Shown: positions 43,542 to 52,948, counted from the first letter of the stretch. The stretch: DNA of 64,000 nt from Haloplanus sp. CK5-1 (GCF_037201915.1 NZ_CP147505.1:1488001-1552000); one strand, 5' to 3'. The notes: a model not told the origin generated them from the sequence alone. Numbers and translations are program-made.

Positions 43542-44723
43542 GCCCCAATCACCAGTGAATATCTCACCGGAAGCGAGCCGTCACCACAGAAGATCTAGCT
43601 GACAGCGACAAACAGAATTGTCTGCCCGACTATCCCGCCGATTTCTCTTGCTTCGCCTCCGATTCCAAGAATCCGGAGGCTCGCTTCAGGTTTCTCCCGA
43701 TAGCTTTCGCTATTGACCCGTTTTTCACCTTGATTTTTCCTGCGAACTTCGTTTTCTCCCCGTCTTTGTGATACATCTCGTTGATCAACGACTCAGCGCC
43801 GGCACGTAACTTCAGAAACTCCTGTTCAGCCGGGTCATCTAACCGCTTGCGTCGCTGCGCAATTTCTACCCGCCGTTCTCTGAAACCGTAGCTATAGTGT
43901 TTCTGTTGTTCCTTGACGAAACAGCTCTCTCTGTGCGGACACTCGTCACAGAACTCCTTCTCCATCTTTCCAGAAATACGACCGGTTTCGTAGTGGTTCT
44001 GGTCGAATGGTTCGTGTCCGGCAGGACACGCAACCATTCTCGTCCCGTCCCACTCCGGCGCAGCCAGCGACATCTTTTCCGCTCCAGGCCGTTGACCGAC
44101 GATTCCAGAGAAGTGCTGCGTGATCTCCTGATCACGGCAGCGCTTCTCTACTTCCTTGTGCGTGTACCCGCCATCCACGAGCAGGTCACGTAACCCAGTC
44201 TCAGTTGAGAGGGTCGTTACGTCCTCGTCAAGGAGGTCGCCGTCGTCCGTGTTGTTGGTATCGACCCGAACCGCAGTGATGAGTCGGAATGGATTCTCAC
44301 CATTGCACGTCTCCGCTACATTCGCCTTGTATCCGTGATAGTCCTCACCGTTCTTCGAGCGGTAGGTTGCGTCCTCATCGTGAGGGTTTTGCATCGTGCC
44401 ACTGTCGATCTCGTCGGGCTCTTTCAGCCCGACGTGATCGGACTGGTCATCGGCGTTTTCTCCGGATGAGCCTGTGTTTTCTTCATTTTGTTCAGTGTTG
44501 GTACTCTCTTCGGGAGAGGTGTACGTTCGGAGTGGTTGCCAGTCCGGTGACGAGTCGTCACCGGGCTGGCGTTGGTCAGCAGAATCGTCCTCATCATCGT
44601 CATCTTCGAGTTCAGCAATGCGATAACACTGTTCGTCGAGAACCTGCTGAAGATGAGCAAAGCTCTCCAACTCGGCGTATTCATCGTCATCTTCGAACCG
44701 ATCAACAAGCCACGCGGTATGCT

Positions 44724-46234
44724 CGCTAGTTGTCCACTCTATCGATAGCGCCGGTGGCAAGAGTCCGGTTTAACACGATAAGAAGGCCGAAACGAGACGA
44801 ATTCCACTCCTGACGCTGCACCGAGTTAGAAAAATATCAAATACTTGGCTGTTGTCCGCTGTGGCAGTTATTTCGACGACCGTCAAAAGATAGCTGTCGC
44901 TGTTCGCCAGCCTCGCTTCAGCCGAAGCGAGGCGGCTCAGCCGAGTCCGTGCTCGTATCCTGGTGGTAACCCTTCACTGTTTGTCCGATGCTTTTGCTTC
45001 CAGCCGAGCTCATCGTCTAACACCTGCTCGATCCCGTGGAGAAACCCATCACTGAACGTGAAATCTGTCGGGAGTGCTCGCCCGCCACGCCGTGGCCGGG
45101 CGAGCACTGCCCATTGCAACACGAGCCACAACTGCTCCAACAGGAACCCGACACCCACGTAGAAGAGCCGAATTATCGTCGATGGCGTCGTTGTCAAAGC
45201 ACGCGCTTCGCGGAACTTCTCATAGCTCTTCTCGATCCGTGACCGATGGTTGTAGACCTGCGCCACTTGCTGCGGCGTGCGGTCTTCCAGACCGTACGCC
45301 GCGTAGCCCGTTTGTTTGAGCCCTGATTTTCCACGATCACCGTTCTGGTAGGTGACGTTCACTGCCAGCGGATACGTCTGTTCGTACTCTTTGTCTTCAC
45401 AGACCGTCTCTTCTGTCATATGCGAAGCAGTGACAGCAAGTTTCTCCCGGAGCGAGTCTTTCCGGGTTATGACCGGAAAGACTGGCGGTGCTGTCTCCCG
45501 AAGAACACCGATTAACTCCCCGACGAAGGCGTCTCTGTCCATGAGGATCTGGTCGGTCTCGAATGGATATGTCTCGACGCGGGCGAGCACGCGCTCGACC
45601 GCGTCGGCCTTGCTGTCCTCGCCATCAACTGGTTCAACTGCCAGTGTTAGTGGCTTTCCCTGCGCGATGACGAACGCAGTACAGTACCGGTGACACTTCG
45701 TGGTTCCGTCCCGTGCTTCCATTCTCCTGAACTCGTCCTCGTCGTCTGGATGACCGTGGAACGGATTGTCCATGAAGTCCAGACAGATGGTTCTCGACCC
45801 GCCGCGGTCGAGAACCGTCATTGCCACCAGTGCGAGGATATCGTTGACAGCATCGAGCATCGGCTCTTTCTCCAGGGTGTGCAACCAGTCCATCACTGGC
45901 TCGCGGTTTGGCGTGTCCTCAGTATTCGTTGTGACGCCGTTGACTGAGGTTGTGTCAACAGCAGCTCGTAAGACGACTTCCATGATCTCCTCGGAATCGA
46001 GGCCAGAGCCCTCGATTCCTTCCATCGGTATCAGCTCAAGCAACTCCATGCTAAGAGACTTCAACTGGCTGTTCGAAATGTACTCGTCCGGATCTGTGAG
46101 GATGCGTTTGAGTTTTGGTAGCCTCATCACGCATCCATCCGGACGGCGGCTGAATCAGGCGACTGATTCAGTCGCGTCATTCTGATCACTACGTGTCAGC
46201 AACTGGTCTCTTGAGCCAGAGTGGACAACTAGCG
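44724..46234 (-). mobile_element. ISH3-like element, copy D1
   Basis: The element is 1,511 bp with terminal repeats CGCTAGTTGTCCACTCT and its inverse. The 5-bp target duplication ATGCT is at 44719-44723 and 46235-46239. Inserted in the IS1182-like transposase gene. Confidence 0.93.
44937..46130 (-). CDS. ISH3-family transposase (copy D1)
   Basis: 397 residues. DDE core: Asp in ICLDFMDNPFHG, Asp in ILMDRDAFVGEL and Glu in YNHRSRIEKSYEKFREARA. N-terminal third carries SLSMELLELIPMEGIEG. Complete, about 95% like copy D2 by eye. Confidence 0.92.
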   Translation of the reverse strand: MMRLPKLKRILTDPDEYISNSQLKSLSMELLELIPMEGIEGSGLDSEEIMEVVLRAAVDTTSVNGVTTNTEDTPNREPVMDWLHTLEKEPMLDAVNDILALVAMTVLDRGGSRTICLDFMDNPFHGHPDDEDEFRRMEARDGTTKCHRYCTAFVIAQGKPLTLAVEPVDGEDSKADAVERVLARVETYPFETDQILMDRDAFVGELIGVLRETAPPVFPVITRKDSLREKLAVTASHMTEETVCEDKEYEQTYPLAVNVTYQNGDRGKSGLKQTGYAAYGLEDRTPQQVAQVYNHRSRIEKSYEKFREARALTTTPSTIIRLFYVGVGFLLEQLWLVLQWAVLARPRRGGRALPTDFTFSDGFLHGIEQVLDDELGWKQKHRTNSEGLPPGYEHGLG

Positions 46235-47117
46235 ATGCTCAGCGAGTGTTTCCATGGTTGCTGGAATCTCGCCTGGTTCAAGCTGGTAGGACAGTTCCAA
46301 GTTATCGGTGTCTGCGAACTCGTCGATACCAGCGGGCAACTCCTGTACGATCTCCTCAGGGAGATCGCACAGGAAGTTGTGGAGAACTTTGGCGAAGAGA
46401 TCAACACGGGAGAGTTGCTTGATGTTCGCCTCGATAAACGTTGAATCCATCCGCTGCGTACTGGCATCGATCTCAAACTCTTCTTGGAAATAGTTGCGAT
46501 GATCTTCGAAAACCTCGTGTAACAGATCCTGACCAGTCTCTTCTTCGTGTTCCATCAACCGCCGGCGGAAATTGGTGAACGTCTTTTGGCAGATGTTGTC
46601 GCCGAGTGTTTCTTTCCCAAGTGCGTTTCTGACGCGAAAATCGAAGATATAGGCGTATTCAAGTTCTTCGTCAGAGAGACCAAGCAGGTGTTTGATAATC
46701 TCCAGTGAGACAAGCTCATTGACGGGCTTGTTCGGACGGCTATACCCGTCGTGGTATAGCCGCTCGAACTTTGTTTCATCTATCTGAGTAAATATATGTT
46801 GATGAAAATGAGTTGACCAGTGATTTTGTAATTTCTCTTCAATACTGGTAGAAAGGTTCTTTACAGGCGAAAATAGCTTTTCCTGTTGATACTCGTTATT
46901 TTCTTTAAACACGTTATCAACCAGTTTATTGATTTAACGGGACGCTGATGTAAATAACCTATGAAAATTATAGATCAAAGTTAGAGCAGAGTTATCCAAT
47001 GAATTCTAGTCACTTATCGACTACCCTTTCTACGGTGCCGTCATCCTCTGTATCGGTTACGCCATTTCTGGCAGATGGCCGATACGTATCTGCTGCATCA
47101 ACGGAGCGGAACTACTA

Positions 47118-47197
47118 TAGTAGCGTTTGTAACTGTCCGCACACCTGATCGAACGCTGTCATGCGATCAGGTGTGTGATGACTTACAAAGGCTACTA
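47118..47197. repeat. 80-bp palindromic MITE, copy 3
   Basis: Flanks read ACTAC-TA on the left and TA-GCAG on the right. The related stretch near 50686-50696 reads ACTACTAGCAG with no MITE, so it is an empty site with one TA. Sequence otherwise as copy 2 with one change in the loop. Confidence 0.88.
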
Positions 47198-47234
47198 TAG
47201 CAGTCCTCAAGTGTTGTGACCGCACACCGAGCAA

Positions 47235-47643
47235 TTACTCGTAGTAACTCAACCGTTCGACAACCTCGGCGAAGGCGACGTTTTGCCGTACATTGGTAAT
47301 CTCAATGTTGACTCGCTCACTCTCTTTCGTATCAGGGACAATCACGACGAAGCCACGTTCGACCCGAGTGATACCATCACCCTGTTCGCCGATATCCTCA
47401 ATTTCGACCTCCCGAGTCTCACCTTCCTCAACTGGTGGTTCCAACGGCTCGCGCTGCTGTGATTCCGTTTCAGTCTGGTCGGTCTGTTCCGGCTCGCTCT
47501 GTGTGGGAGACGACACGATACGTTTCTCCTTGCTGTAGACCTCCCAGTTGCAGTTCGCGCTCGGGAACGTCGATCACATACGAGCCGTCCCGTTCCACAA
47601 TCGAAGCTGAAAACAGACATTCGAGTTCTTCAGAAATCTCCAT
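47235..47643 (-). pseudogene. TRAM-domain protein gene with a frameshift
   Basis: From ATG 47643, MEISEELECLFSASIVERDGSYVIDVPERE is the usual start of haloarchaeal TRAM proteins, but the frame stops at 47470. The next frame supplies the rest: EDIGEQGDGITRVERGFVVIVPDT and AFAEVVERLSYYE, the TRAM RNA-binding fold. A one-base shift near 47515 joins them. The downstream part could still be made from a GTG at 47516. Either a mutation or a sequence error. Confidence 0.75.
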
Positions 47644-47711
47644 TAGTTGGCCTCTCAGCAGGGTAATAGAGCAGAACACTTGATTCTACTGTCGAACGCC
47701 GTCCTGAATGC

Positions 47712-47864
47712 TCACTCGGGACTTACGACGTCATCGCAAACCAGACACTCTGCCCAGATTCCAGCCGTCGCATCGTCTTTCTCATATTCAACTAAGATAT
47801 GTACAGCAAAAATATTCTCATCACACTCCGGACATCGCCCGTGTTTCGGAGTATTGTCGGTCAT
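47712..47864 (-). CDS. Tiny zinc-ribbon protein (DUF7837-like), copy 1
   Basis: 50 residues: GRCPECDENIFAVHILVEYEKDD then GIWAECLVCDDVVSPE. Two CxxC pairs make one zinc site. A paralogue at 52949-53098 is about 70% identical. It is divergent from another tiny zinc-ribbon gene at 49469, with an ISH3-like element now between. Confidence 0.78.
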   Translation of the reverse strand: MTDNTPKHGRCPECDENIFAVHILVEYEKDDATAGIWAECLVCDDVVSPE

Positions 47865-47956
47865 CAGGGGTAGGAGAGAGTGTGTGACGAGTTCCCCTCC
47901 AACTGGGCGTAGAGATATCTCTCGGAGTATGCTTTGTGTGGAACAGTACCTATGAT

Positions 47957-49468
47957 CGCTAGTTGTCCACTCTGGCTCAAGAGACCAGTTTCTGACACGT
48001 AGTGATTAGAATGACGCGACTGAATCAGTCGCCTGATTCAGCCGCTGCCCGGATTCCTGTGTGTGATGGAGTTCCCAAGACTCAAACGCATCCTCACAGA
48101 TCCGGACGAGTACATTTCGAGCAGCCAGTTGAAGTCTCTTAGCATGGAGTTGCTTGAGCTGATACCGATGGAAGGAATCGAGGGCTCCGGCCTCGATTCC
48201 GAGGAAATCATGGAAGTCGTCTTACGAGCTGCTGTTGACACAACCTCCGTCAACGGTGTCACGACGAACACTGAGGACACGCCAAACCGCGAGCCAGTGA
48301 TGGACTGGTTGCACACCTTGGAGAAAGAGCCGATGCTTGATGCTGTCAACGATATCCTCGCACTGGTGGCGATGACGGTTCTCGACCGCGGCGGGTCGAG
48401 AACCATCTGTCTGGACTTCATGGACAATCCGTTCCACGGTCATCCAGACGACGAGGACGAGTTCAGGAGAATGGAAGCACGAGATGGAACCACGAAGTGT
48501 CACCGGTACTGTACTGCGTTCGTCATCGCGCAGGGAAAGCCACTCACACTGGCGGTTGAACCAGTTGACGGCGAGGACAGCAAGGCCGACGCGGTCGAGC
48601 GCGTGCTCGCCCGCGTCGAAACATACCCATTCGAGACCGACCAGATCCTCATGGACAGGGACGCCTTTGTCGGGGAGTTAATCGGTATTCTTCGGGAGAC
48701 AGCACCGCCAGTCTTTCCGGTCATAACCCGGAAAGACTCGCTCCGGAAGAAACTCTCCAAGGCCGCGTCACACATGACCGAAGAGACGATTTGCGAAGGG
48801 AAAGAGCACGAACAGACGTATCCACTGGCGGTGAACGTTACCTATCAGAACGGTGACCGCGGAAAGTCTGGTGTGAAAGCGACAGGATACGCGGCGTACG
48901 GTCTGGAAGACCGCACGCCCGCGCAAGTCGCTACGACCTACAACAAGCGTTCACGGATAGAGAAGAGCTACGAGAAGTTCCGAGAAGCGCGTGCCCTGAC
49001 AACAACGCCATCGACGACAATCCGGCTGTTCTACGTGGGCGTGGGGTTTCTGTTAGAGCAGTTGTGGCTCGTGTTACAGTGGGCCGTGCTCGCCCGACCA
49101 CGGCGGGGCGGGCGAGCACTTCCGAAAACATTCGCGTTTGGTGACGCGTTTTTGCACGGGATCGAACGGGTGTTAGACGACGAACTCGGCTGGAAAGAGA
49201 AGTACCGGACTAACGGAGAAGGACTGCCAGCAGGATACGAACACGGACTCGGTTGAGCCGCCTCGCTTCGGCGAAGCGAGGCTGGCGAACAGCGACAGCT
49301 GTCTTCGGAGATCAGTCTGAACGACAACTACAGCCAAAACAATCCAGATTTGTGACTCTTCCTCAACTCTCCGTGGCGTCAGATGTGTACTTCGTCTCGT
49401 ATCAGCGTCCTTACCGTGTTAGACCGGACTCTTGTTGCCGCCGCCATCAAGAGAGTGGACAACTAGCG
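47957..49468 (+). mobile_element. ISH3-like element, copy D2
   Basis: The element is 1,512 bp with the same terminal repeats as D1. The target duplication ATGAT is at 47952-47956 and 49469-49473. It lies between two divergent tiny zinc-ribbon genes, with the right duplication supplying the start codon of the gene at 49469. Confidence 0.93.
48063..49256 (+). CDS. ISH3-family transposase (copy D2)
   Basis: 397 residues with the same DDE residues as D1 (ICLDFMDNP, ILMDRDAFVG, RSRIEKSYEKFREAR). Complete; small differences in the middle and the C-terminal 40 residues show the copies are not from one very recent event. Confidence 0.92.
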   Translation: MMEFPRLKRILTDPDEYISSSQLKSLSMELLELIPMEGIEGSGLDSEEIMEVVLRAAVDTTSVNGVTTNTEDTPNREPVMDWLHTLEKEPMLDAVNDILALVAMTVLDRGGSRTICLDFMDNPFHGHPDDEDEFRRMEARDGTTKCHRYCTAFVIAQGKPLTLAVEPVDGEDSKADAVERVLARVETYPFETDQILMDRDAFVGELIGILRETAPPVFPVITRKDSLRKKLSKAASHMTEETICEGKEHEQTYPLAVNVTYQNGDRGKSGVKATGYAAYGLEDRTPAQVATTYNKRSRIEKSYEKFREARALTTTPSTTIRLFYVGVGFLLEQLWLVLQWAVLARPRRGGRALPKTFAFGDAFLHGIERVLDDELGWKEKYRTNGEGLPAGYEHGLG

Positions 49469-49675
49469 ATGATGAGTGTAGTCGCCAAAACTAATTCACT
49501 CGCACCCTCACTCCCAGTGGTGAGCATTCGGACAGTACTTACTCGACTACTCGGCGACACCGGGCCGACTGTCGTAGTCGAGTGCCGTCAGTGCGGGACG
49601 ACAGTTACTCCCGAAGCGGAAATCTGTCCTGAGTGTGCCGCGACCGAATTCTGCTGGTACGAAATTCCCGAATGA
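49469..49675 (+). CDS. Tiny zinc-ribbon protein next to ISH3 element
   Basis: About 68 residues: RTVLTRLLGDTGPTVVVECRQCGTTVTPEAEICPECAATEF (in parts), two CxxC pairs 13 residues apart and a WYEIPE end. The ATG comes from the 5-bp target duplication of element D2, so the coding frame survives but its old promoter now lies 1.5 kb away. A related gene with a stop codon is at 52636-52791. Confidence 0.72.
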   Translation: MMSVVAKTNSLAPSLPVVSIRTVLTRLLGDTGPTVVVECRQCGTTVTPEAEICPECAATEFCWYEIPE

Positions 49676-49836
49676 ACAGCTTCGTTGGATCCTTGGTAGG
49701 CAGGACTTCTCAAAAGCCGACTAAACGTACAGTGCACATCTCGCATTCCGCCTCTGAGGAGGCTTGTAACAGTAGTTGTGATATGATTTCTTTATTCAAA
49801 ATCGGGGAGACAGAATTACTGTCCCGAGGAAAACGA

Positions 49837-49844
49837 CTATATCT
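49837..49844 (+). promoter_or_regulatory. TATA box of the vapBC operon
   Basis: CTATATCT lies 21 bases before ATG 49865, consistent with a leaderless transcript. The palindrome that follows it sits between this box and the start codon. Confidence 0.6.
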
Positions 49845-49863
49845 TTCCCACTCCAAGTGGGAA
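49845..49863. promoter_or_regulatory. Perfect palindrome before vapB, probable operator
   Basis: TTCCCACT-CCA-AGTGGGAA, an 8-bp inverted repeat with a 3-base spacer, ends one base before ATG 49865 and overlaps the transcript start expected from the TATA box. AbrB-type VapB antitoxins usually repress their own operon, so this is the likely binding site. Confidence 0.65.
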
Positions 49864-49864
49864 T

Positions 49865-50149
49865 ATGACGAAGGTAGATTCAAAGGGGCGAATCGTCCTC
49901 GCAAAGGAGGTGCGCGAACGTCTCGGTATCACCCCCGGGACAGAAGTAGACATCCACGAAGAAGACGGAAAAGCAGTTGTTGAACCTGAAGACAACCCTG
50001 AACAGATTATCGAACGCATGGAACAACTCATCACGGAAACGTCATCCGAGCGGGGAGAGACGAGACCAATTGAAGACGGGGCTGATCCCATCGCCCAGAA
50101 GCACGGAGACGCGGTTCGAAGAGGCGCGGAAGAACCCAGCAATGGGTGA
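49865..50149 (+). CDS. vapB: AbrB/SpoVT-fold VapB antitoxin
   Basis: 94 residues. The N-terminal 45 form a swapped-hairpin AbrB domain (TKVDSKGRIVLAKEVRERLGI). The C-terminal part is acidic and helical, the toxin-neutralising half. The stop overlaps the toxin start by eight bases. An unrelated fold from the vapB gene at 36284. Confidence 0.9.
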   Translation: MTKVDSKGRIVLAKEVRERLGITPGTEVDIHEEDGKAVVEPEDNPEQIIERMEQLITETSSERGETRPIEDGADPIAQKHGDAVRRGAEEPSNG

Positions 50150-50609
50150 TGCTGATGGCCCGTATCTGTTCGATGTCGGCGTAATCGCCCTCGCACACAC
50201 CGAGGCACCGGGGTGTGAGTCTGCGCTCTCGTATGTTCGAGAGGCCATCGCTGGTGATATCGATGCCGTTGTGCCGTATCCTACCCTATTCGGAGCACAC
50301 ACCGTCCTGACGACATACTACGGGCGTTCAAACGCAGCCGCATCTCGCCTTCTTCAGAATTTCATGGACGCGAAGAGAATCCATTGGTACGACGGGGTAC
50401 CCGAGGACGTCGTTCGCGGAGGGTTATCTCGAGCGAGTGAGGTGAACGTTGGTGGCTGGGATGGGTACTACGCTCAGGTAGCGATCGACGAAGGAGTGAA
50501 TACTGTGTTGACGGTCGATGATGACTTCGAACGGATTGATGCATTCGATACCGAAGTCATCCTCTCAGCCGACGAATTTAGCGAGCTGAACAGGTTTCTT
50601 GACAACTGA
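50142..50609 (+). CDS. vapC: PIN-domain toxin (VapC type)
   Basis: 155 residues from ATG 50142, inside the end of vapB. PIN-domain acidic residues Asp11 (YLFDVGVI), Asp107 (GGWDGYYAQVA) and Asp126 (LTVDDDFERID) are present. The usual second acidic residue near 45-50 is not evident (VPYPTLFGAH), so activity is uncertain. Likely an RNase neutralised by the preceding antitoxin. Confidence 0.85.
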   Translation: MGDADGPYLFDVGVIALAHTEAPGCESALSYVREAIAGDIDAVVPYPTLFGAHTVLTTYYGRSNAAASRLLQNFMDAKRIHWYDGVPEDVVRGGLSRASEVNVGGWDGYYAQVAIDEGVNTVLTVDDDFERIDAFDTEVILSADEFSELNRFLDN

Positions 50610-50799
50610 TTCCAGCTTTCAGTCTGAACAACGAACCCGTATTACAAACTACTAGTACGCACCTGCAAGATCGCTGAGAGTGGACTACTAGCAGTTCTCG
50701 GGTGTGGTGACCGCACACCGAGAGAGTGACGTGCCCGAAAACGGCGTTCCATATCGAGGACCTACTAGTAGATACACATCCACAGAGCGTGGACTGCCG

Positions 50800-51415
50800 T
50801 GGTTATATCGATGACATCCACCGGGCGATCACTGGAGTTCGAACCATCCTTTCTACGAGCGCGTGGGGAACTGCCGTACGACCGTGACATCTTCCCAGCA
50901 GTGATTTTCAATGTGTTCAGTACCCTTCGATTTCGATTGTTTCAGGCTCAGCAAGGGGCTTCGTTCACCGACCGAACGAGCGCCTGCAGCGCCCATCGCA
51001 GAGTTCTCGGTCGTAATCGCCCGACATCGACGGGGTAATGGTCGGTGTTACCGTCTCCGCATGCACTGGCGTTGATTTCGTTCGGCTACCGAACGATTCC
51101 GACCGACGGCGGTTTCGTCCTCTGGTTCGCTACCTCTACGGCGTGGTGTACGGCCTCTAATCATTGGGTCGTTGATGTCTCTCGGCTGCAATCAACTGGG
51201 CCCCAGCAGCATCAAGAGCTGGGAGTGGTTGGTCACGGGCCACGGTACTATTGCTGATTGAGGCTTCTGACGAAGCGCATCGAAGAAATTCTCGGTGCCC
51301 TACGCCGATGGTATCCTGAAAACGAAGTAATCGGATTGTAGTTCGGTCGTGGGATCTACTGTCAATTGTTAATTATGGGCGTTCCACATCGAGAAACTAC
51401 TAGTAGACACCCGTC
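50800..51415 (+). repeat. Dispersed repeat R, longest copy
   Basis: Shares the R words (ATTTCGATTGTTTCAGG, TTTCGTTCGGCTACCG, AATCATTGGGTCG). Bracketed by a direct repeat of about 40 bases (50760-50800 and 51391-51432: CTACTAGTAGA, AGAGCG.TGG, CCGTGG). No reading frame is shared with other copies. Between 50610 and 50760 there is no gene. Confidence 0.72.
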
Positions 51416-51558
51416 TGCAGAGCGCTGGCTACCGTGGTCGATGCGCTAAATTGAATTCCTCAATCTCTGATAATATTTTGAGGGGTTGCTGAATGCAGAG
51501 CGCGTATCTCGTACACAGTGTCCTTCACAATTATGTAATATCAGAAATAGACAAAGCT

Positions 51559-52515
51559 ATGAACCCCAACAGATATCCGGCTATATCCAGAGCAAAAGAG
51601 CGGGATACGACGTTTCTTGTGGTCGAACTGCTGGCCAGCAGTTCTGAGTTCAGAACATGGTTTTTCGACCAATTAGTCGCCAATCCCGCTGAGGCTCAGT
51701 TTCTTGGTGTGATGCGATCAGTCGAAACGCACGGACGAGAGACCGACATCAGAGTTGAATTCGATACTGATGGGACGAGGCACCTTGCGCTCGTTGAAAA
51801 CAAGCTTGATGCAGCATTCGGTGAACGGCAAATATCCGACTACTACCAGCGTACGGACCAGTACGTGCAAGAAGGGCGATGTGACAGAGCAACAGTCGTC
51901 TTGCTTGCACCAGCGAATCGGGCAGATGCAGTAACGCGAGACCGGTTCGATCACACGATTACTTACGAACAAATACGCGATCAGTTGAGGAAGGTACCAC
52001 ACGACAGTACGCCATTCGCCGAAGAGGTTTTCCGCATCGCACTCATTCAGGAAGGAGAGACAGATAAGTCGAATCTAATGGCCACTCTCACCGAACAACT
52101 CAAACCAGTACTGCAGGAGATCGCCCCGCACCTCGAGCTCGAAGCAACAGAAAACCGAATTCGAATTAAATCCAGCGACCCGGAGTTTCCATCGATTGTC
52201 TGGTATGAAATTCGGGCCAAGTTTAGCGCTCTCGGGACAATCGCCCCGGGTATCCGAGTTTCGACAGATGATAGTAATGAACTGCGTGCGATCCACCAAG
52301 TTCTCGAATCGCAGTACGATGATTTGCCGCTTGATAGCTACCGTGTGGAACTCGCAGACAATCATCGAAAGAAGCAGGGGATGGTTGAATGGGTCTTGGA
52401 AGTTCCAGGAGACCCAGAAGCCATTTCAGATGGCCAGATTCAGCAAGTAGTGAACGCAATGCAGACGATTATTGAACACTATCATGACTCACTCCGAGAT
52501 GTGGTCTCGGAGTGA
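51559..52515 (+). CDS. PD-(D/E)XK nuclease superfamily protein
   Basis: 318 residues from ATG 51559; the ATG at 51493 lies in a repeated word and is less likely. The nuclease core is at residues 50-110: RETDIRVEF with the Asp, then LALVENKLDAAFGERQISDYY giving E-x-K. Rest of the protein is helical then alpha/beta, as in PDDEXK_4 proteins of unknown role, often in defence islands. No methylase partner is seen. Confidence 0.8.
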   Translation: MNPNRYPAISRAKERDTTFLVVELLASSSEFRTWFFDQLVANPAEAQFLGVMRSVETHGRETDIRVEFDTDGTRHLALVENKLDAAFGERQISDYYQRTDQYVQEGRCDRATVVLLAPANRADAVTRDRFDHTITYEQIRDQLRKVPHDSTPFAEEVFRIALIQEGETDKSNLMATLTEQLKPVLQEIAPHLELEATENRIRIKSSDPEFPSIVWYEIRAKFSALGTIAPGIRVSTDDSNELRAIHQVLESQYDDLPLDSYRVELADNHRKKQGMVEWVLEVPGDPEAISDGQIQQVVNAMQTIIEHYHDSLRDVVSE

Positions 52516-52635
52516 GCATCTGCCGCACAATTGCTTCGACAGGTCGGAGTGGAGCAAACAAAACTGTCGTGCCGAACTTAGCCTCTATATTCAGCAAGGG
52601 CATCGTCTCAGTTGCCGAGAATTTCGACAGGATCC

Positions 52636-52791
52636 CTATTTAGGTATCTCGTAACAACAGAAATCCGTCGCCCCGCACGCTGGACACGAGTCGATCTCCG
52701 GAGAGACGGCCAGCCCACAGTGACGGCACTAAACGATGACCATTGAGTCGGTCTCAAAGAGTACTCGAGTGAGTACCGTTCGAAGACCCAT
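52636..52791 (-). pseudogene. Tiny zinc-ribbon gene with an in-frame stop
   Basis: Reads MGLRTVLTRVLFETDSMVIV, TAG, CRHCGLAVSPEIDSCPACGATDF, CYEIPK. Position by position it matches the 49469 gene (RTVLTRLLGD..VVVECRQCG), whose Glu codon is here TAG. It is divergent from the zinc-ribbon gene at 52949, the same arrangement as around 47712 and 49469. Confidence 0.78.
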
Positions 52792-52948
52792 CGTCCGAAA
52801 GTCAGCCGCAAGCGAATTAGTTGTGGCGACTGGTCGGAATTCACAGACGGCGGTGCATCGTCAATACGATGCCACACAAGGCTTACACCCACTCATTGCC
52901 CTACGCTCAGTTGGAAGGGATATGTCACACGCTCCCTTCCCTCCCCTA

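Larger units (their letters stand above)
43630..46912 (-). pseudogene. IS1182-like transposase gene split by ISH3-like element
   Basis: N-terminal part 46235-46912 (KPVNELVSLEIIKHLLGLSDEE, typical IS1182 N-domain) and C-terminal part 43630-44718 (KNGEDYHGYKANV, CDECPHRESC, ERRVEIAQRR) rejoin in frame (ETLAEH-TAWLVDRF) when the inner element and one ATGCT are removed, giving about 588 residues. The acidic linker DDDDEDDSADQ is a halophilic feature. Confidence 0.88.
43503..47042 (-). mobile_element. IS1182-like element carrying a nested ISH3-like element
   Basis: Ends share GGCACCGTAGAAAGGG in inverted orientation. Flanked by ATCCTCTG at 43495-43502 and 47043-47050. Without the nested element it is about 2,024 bp. 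The right size and single large transposase gene fit IS1182. Dead because of the inner insertion. Confidence 0.82.

Noticed and set aside
23690-51415. Repeat R as a CRISPR array (GTTTCAG word, repeated copies)
   Set aside because: Copies are far apart, unequal and diverged; no regular repeat-spacer spacing and no cas genes.
52729-52734. In-frame TAG in the zinc-ribbon gene read as pyrrolysine
   Set aside because: The related gene has Glu at this place, haloarchaea lack known pyrrolysine use, and the gene is in a decaying duplicated unit. A nonsense mutation is simpler.
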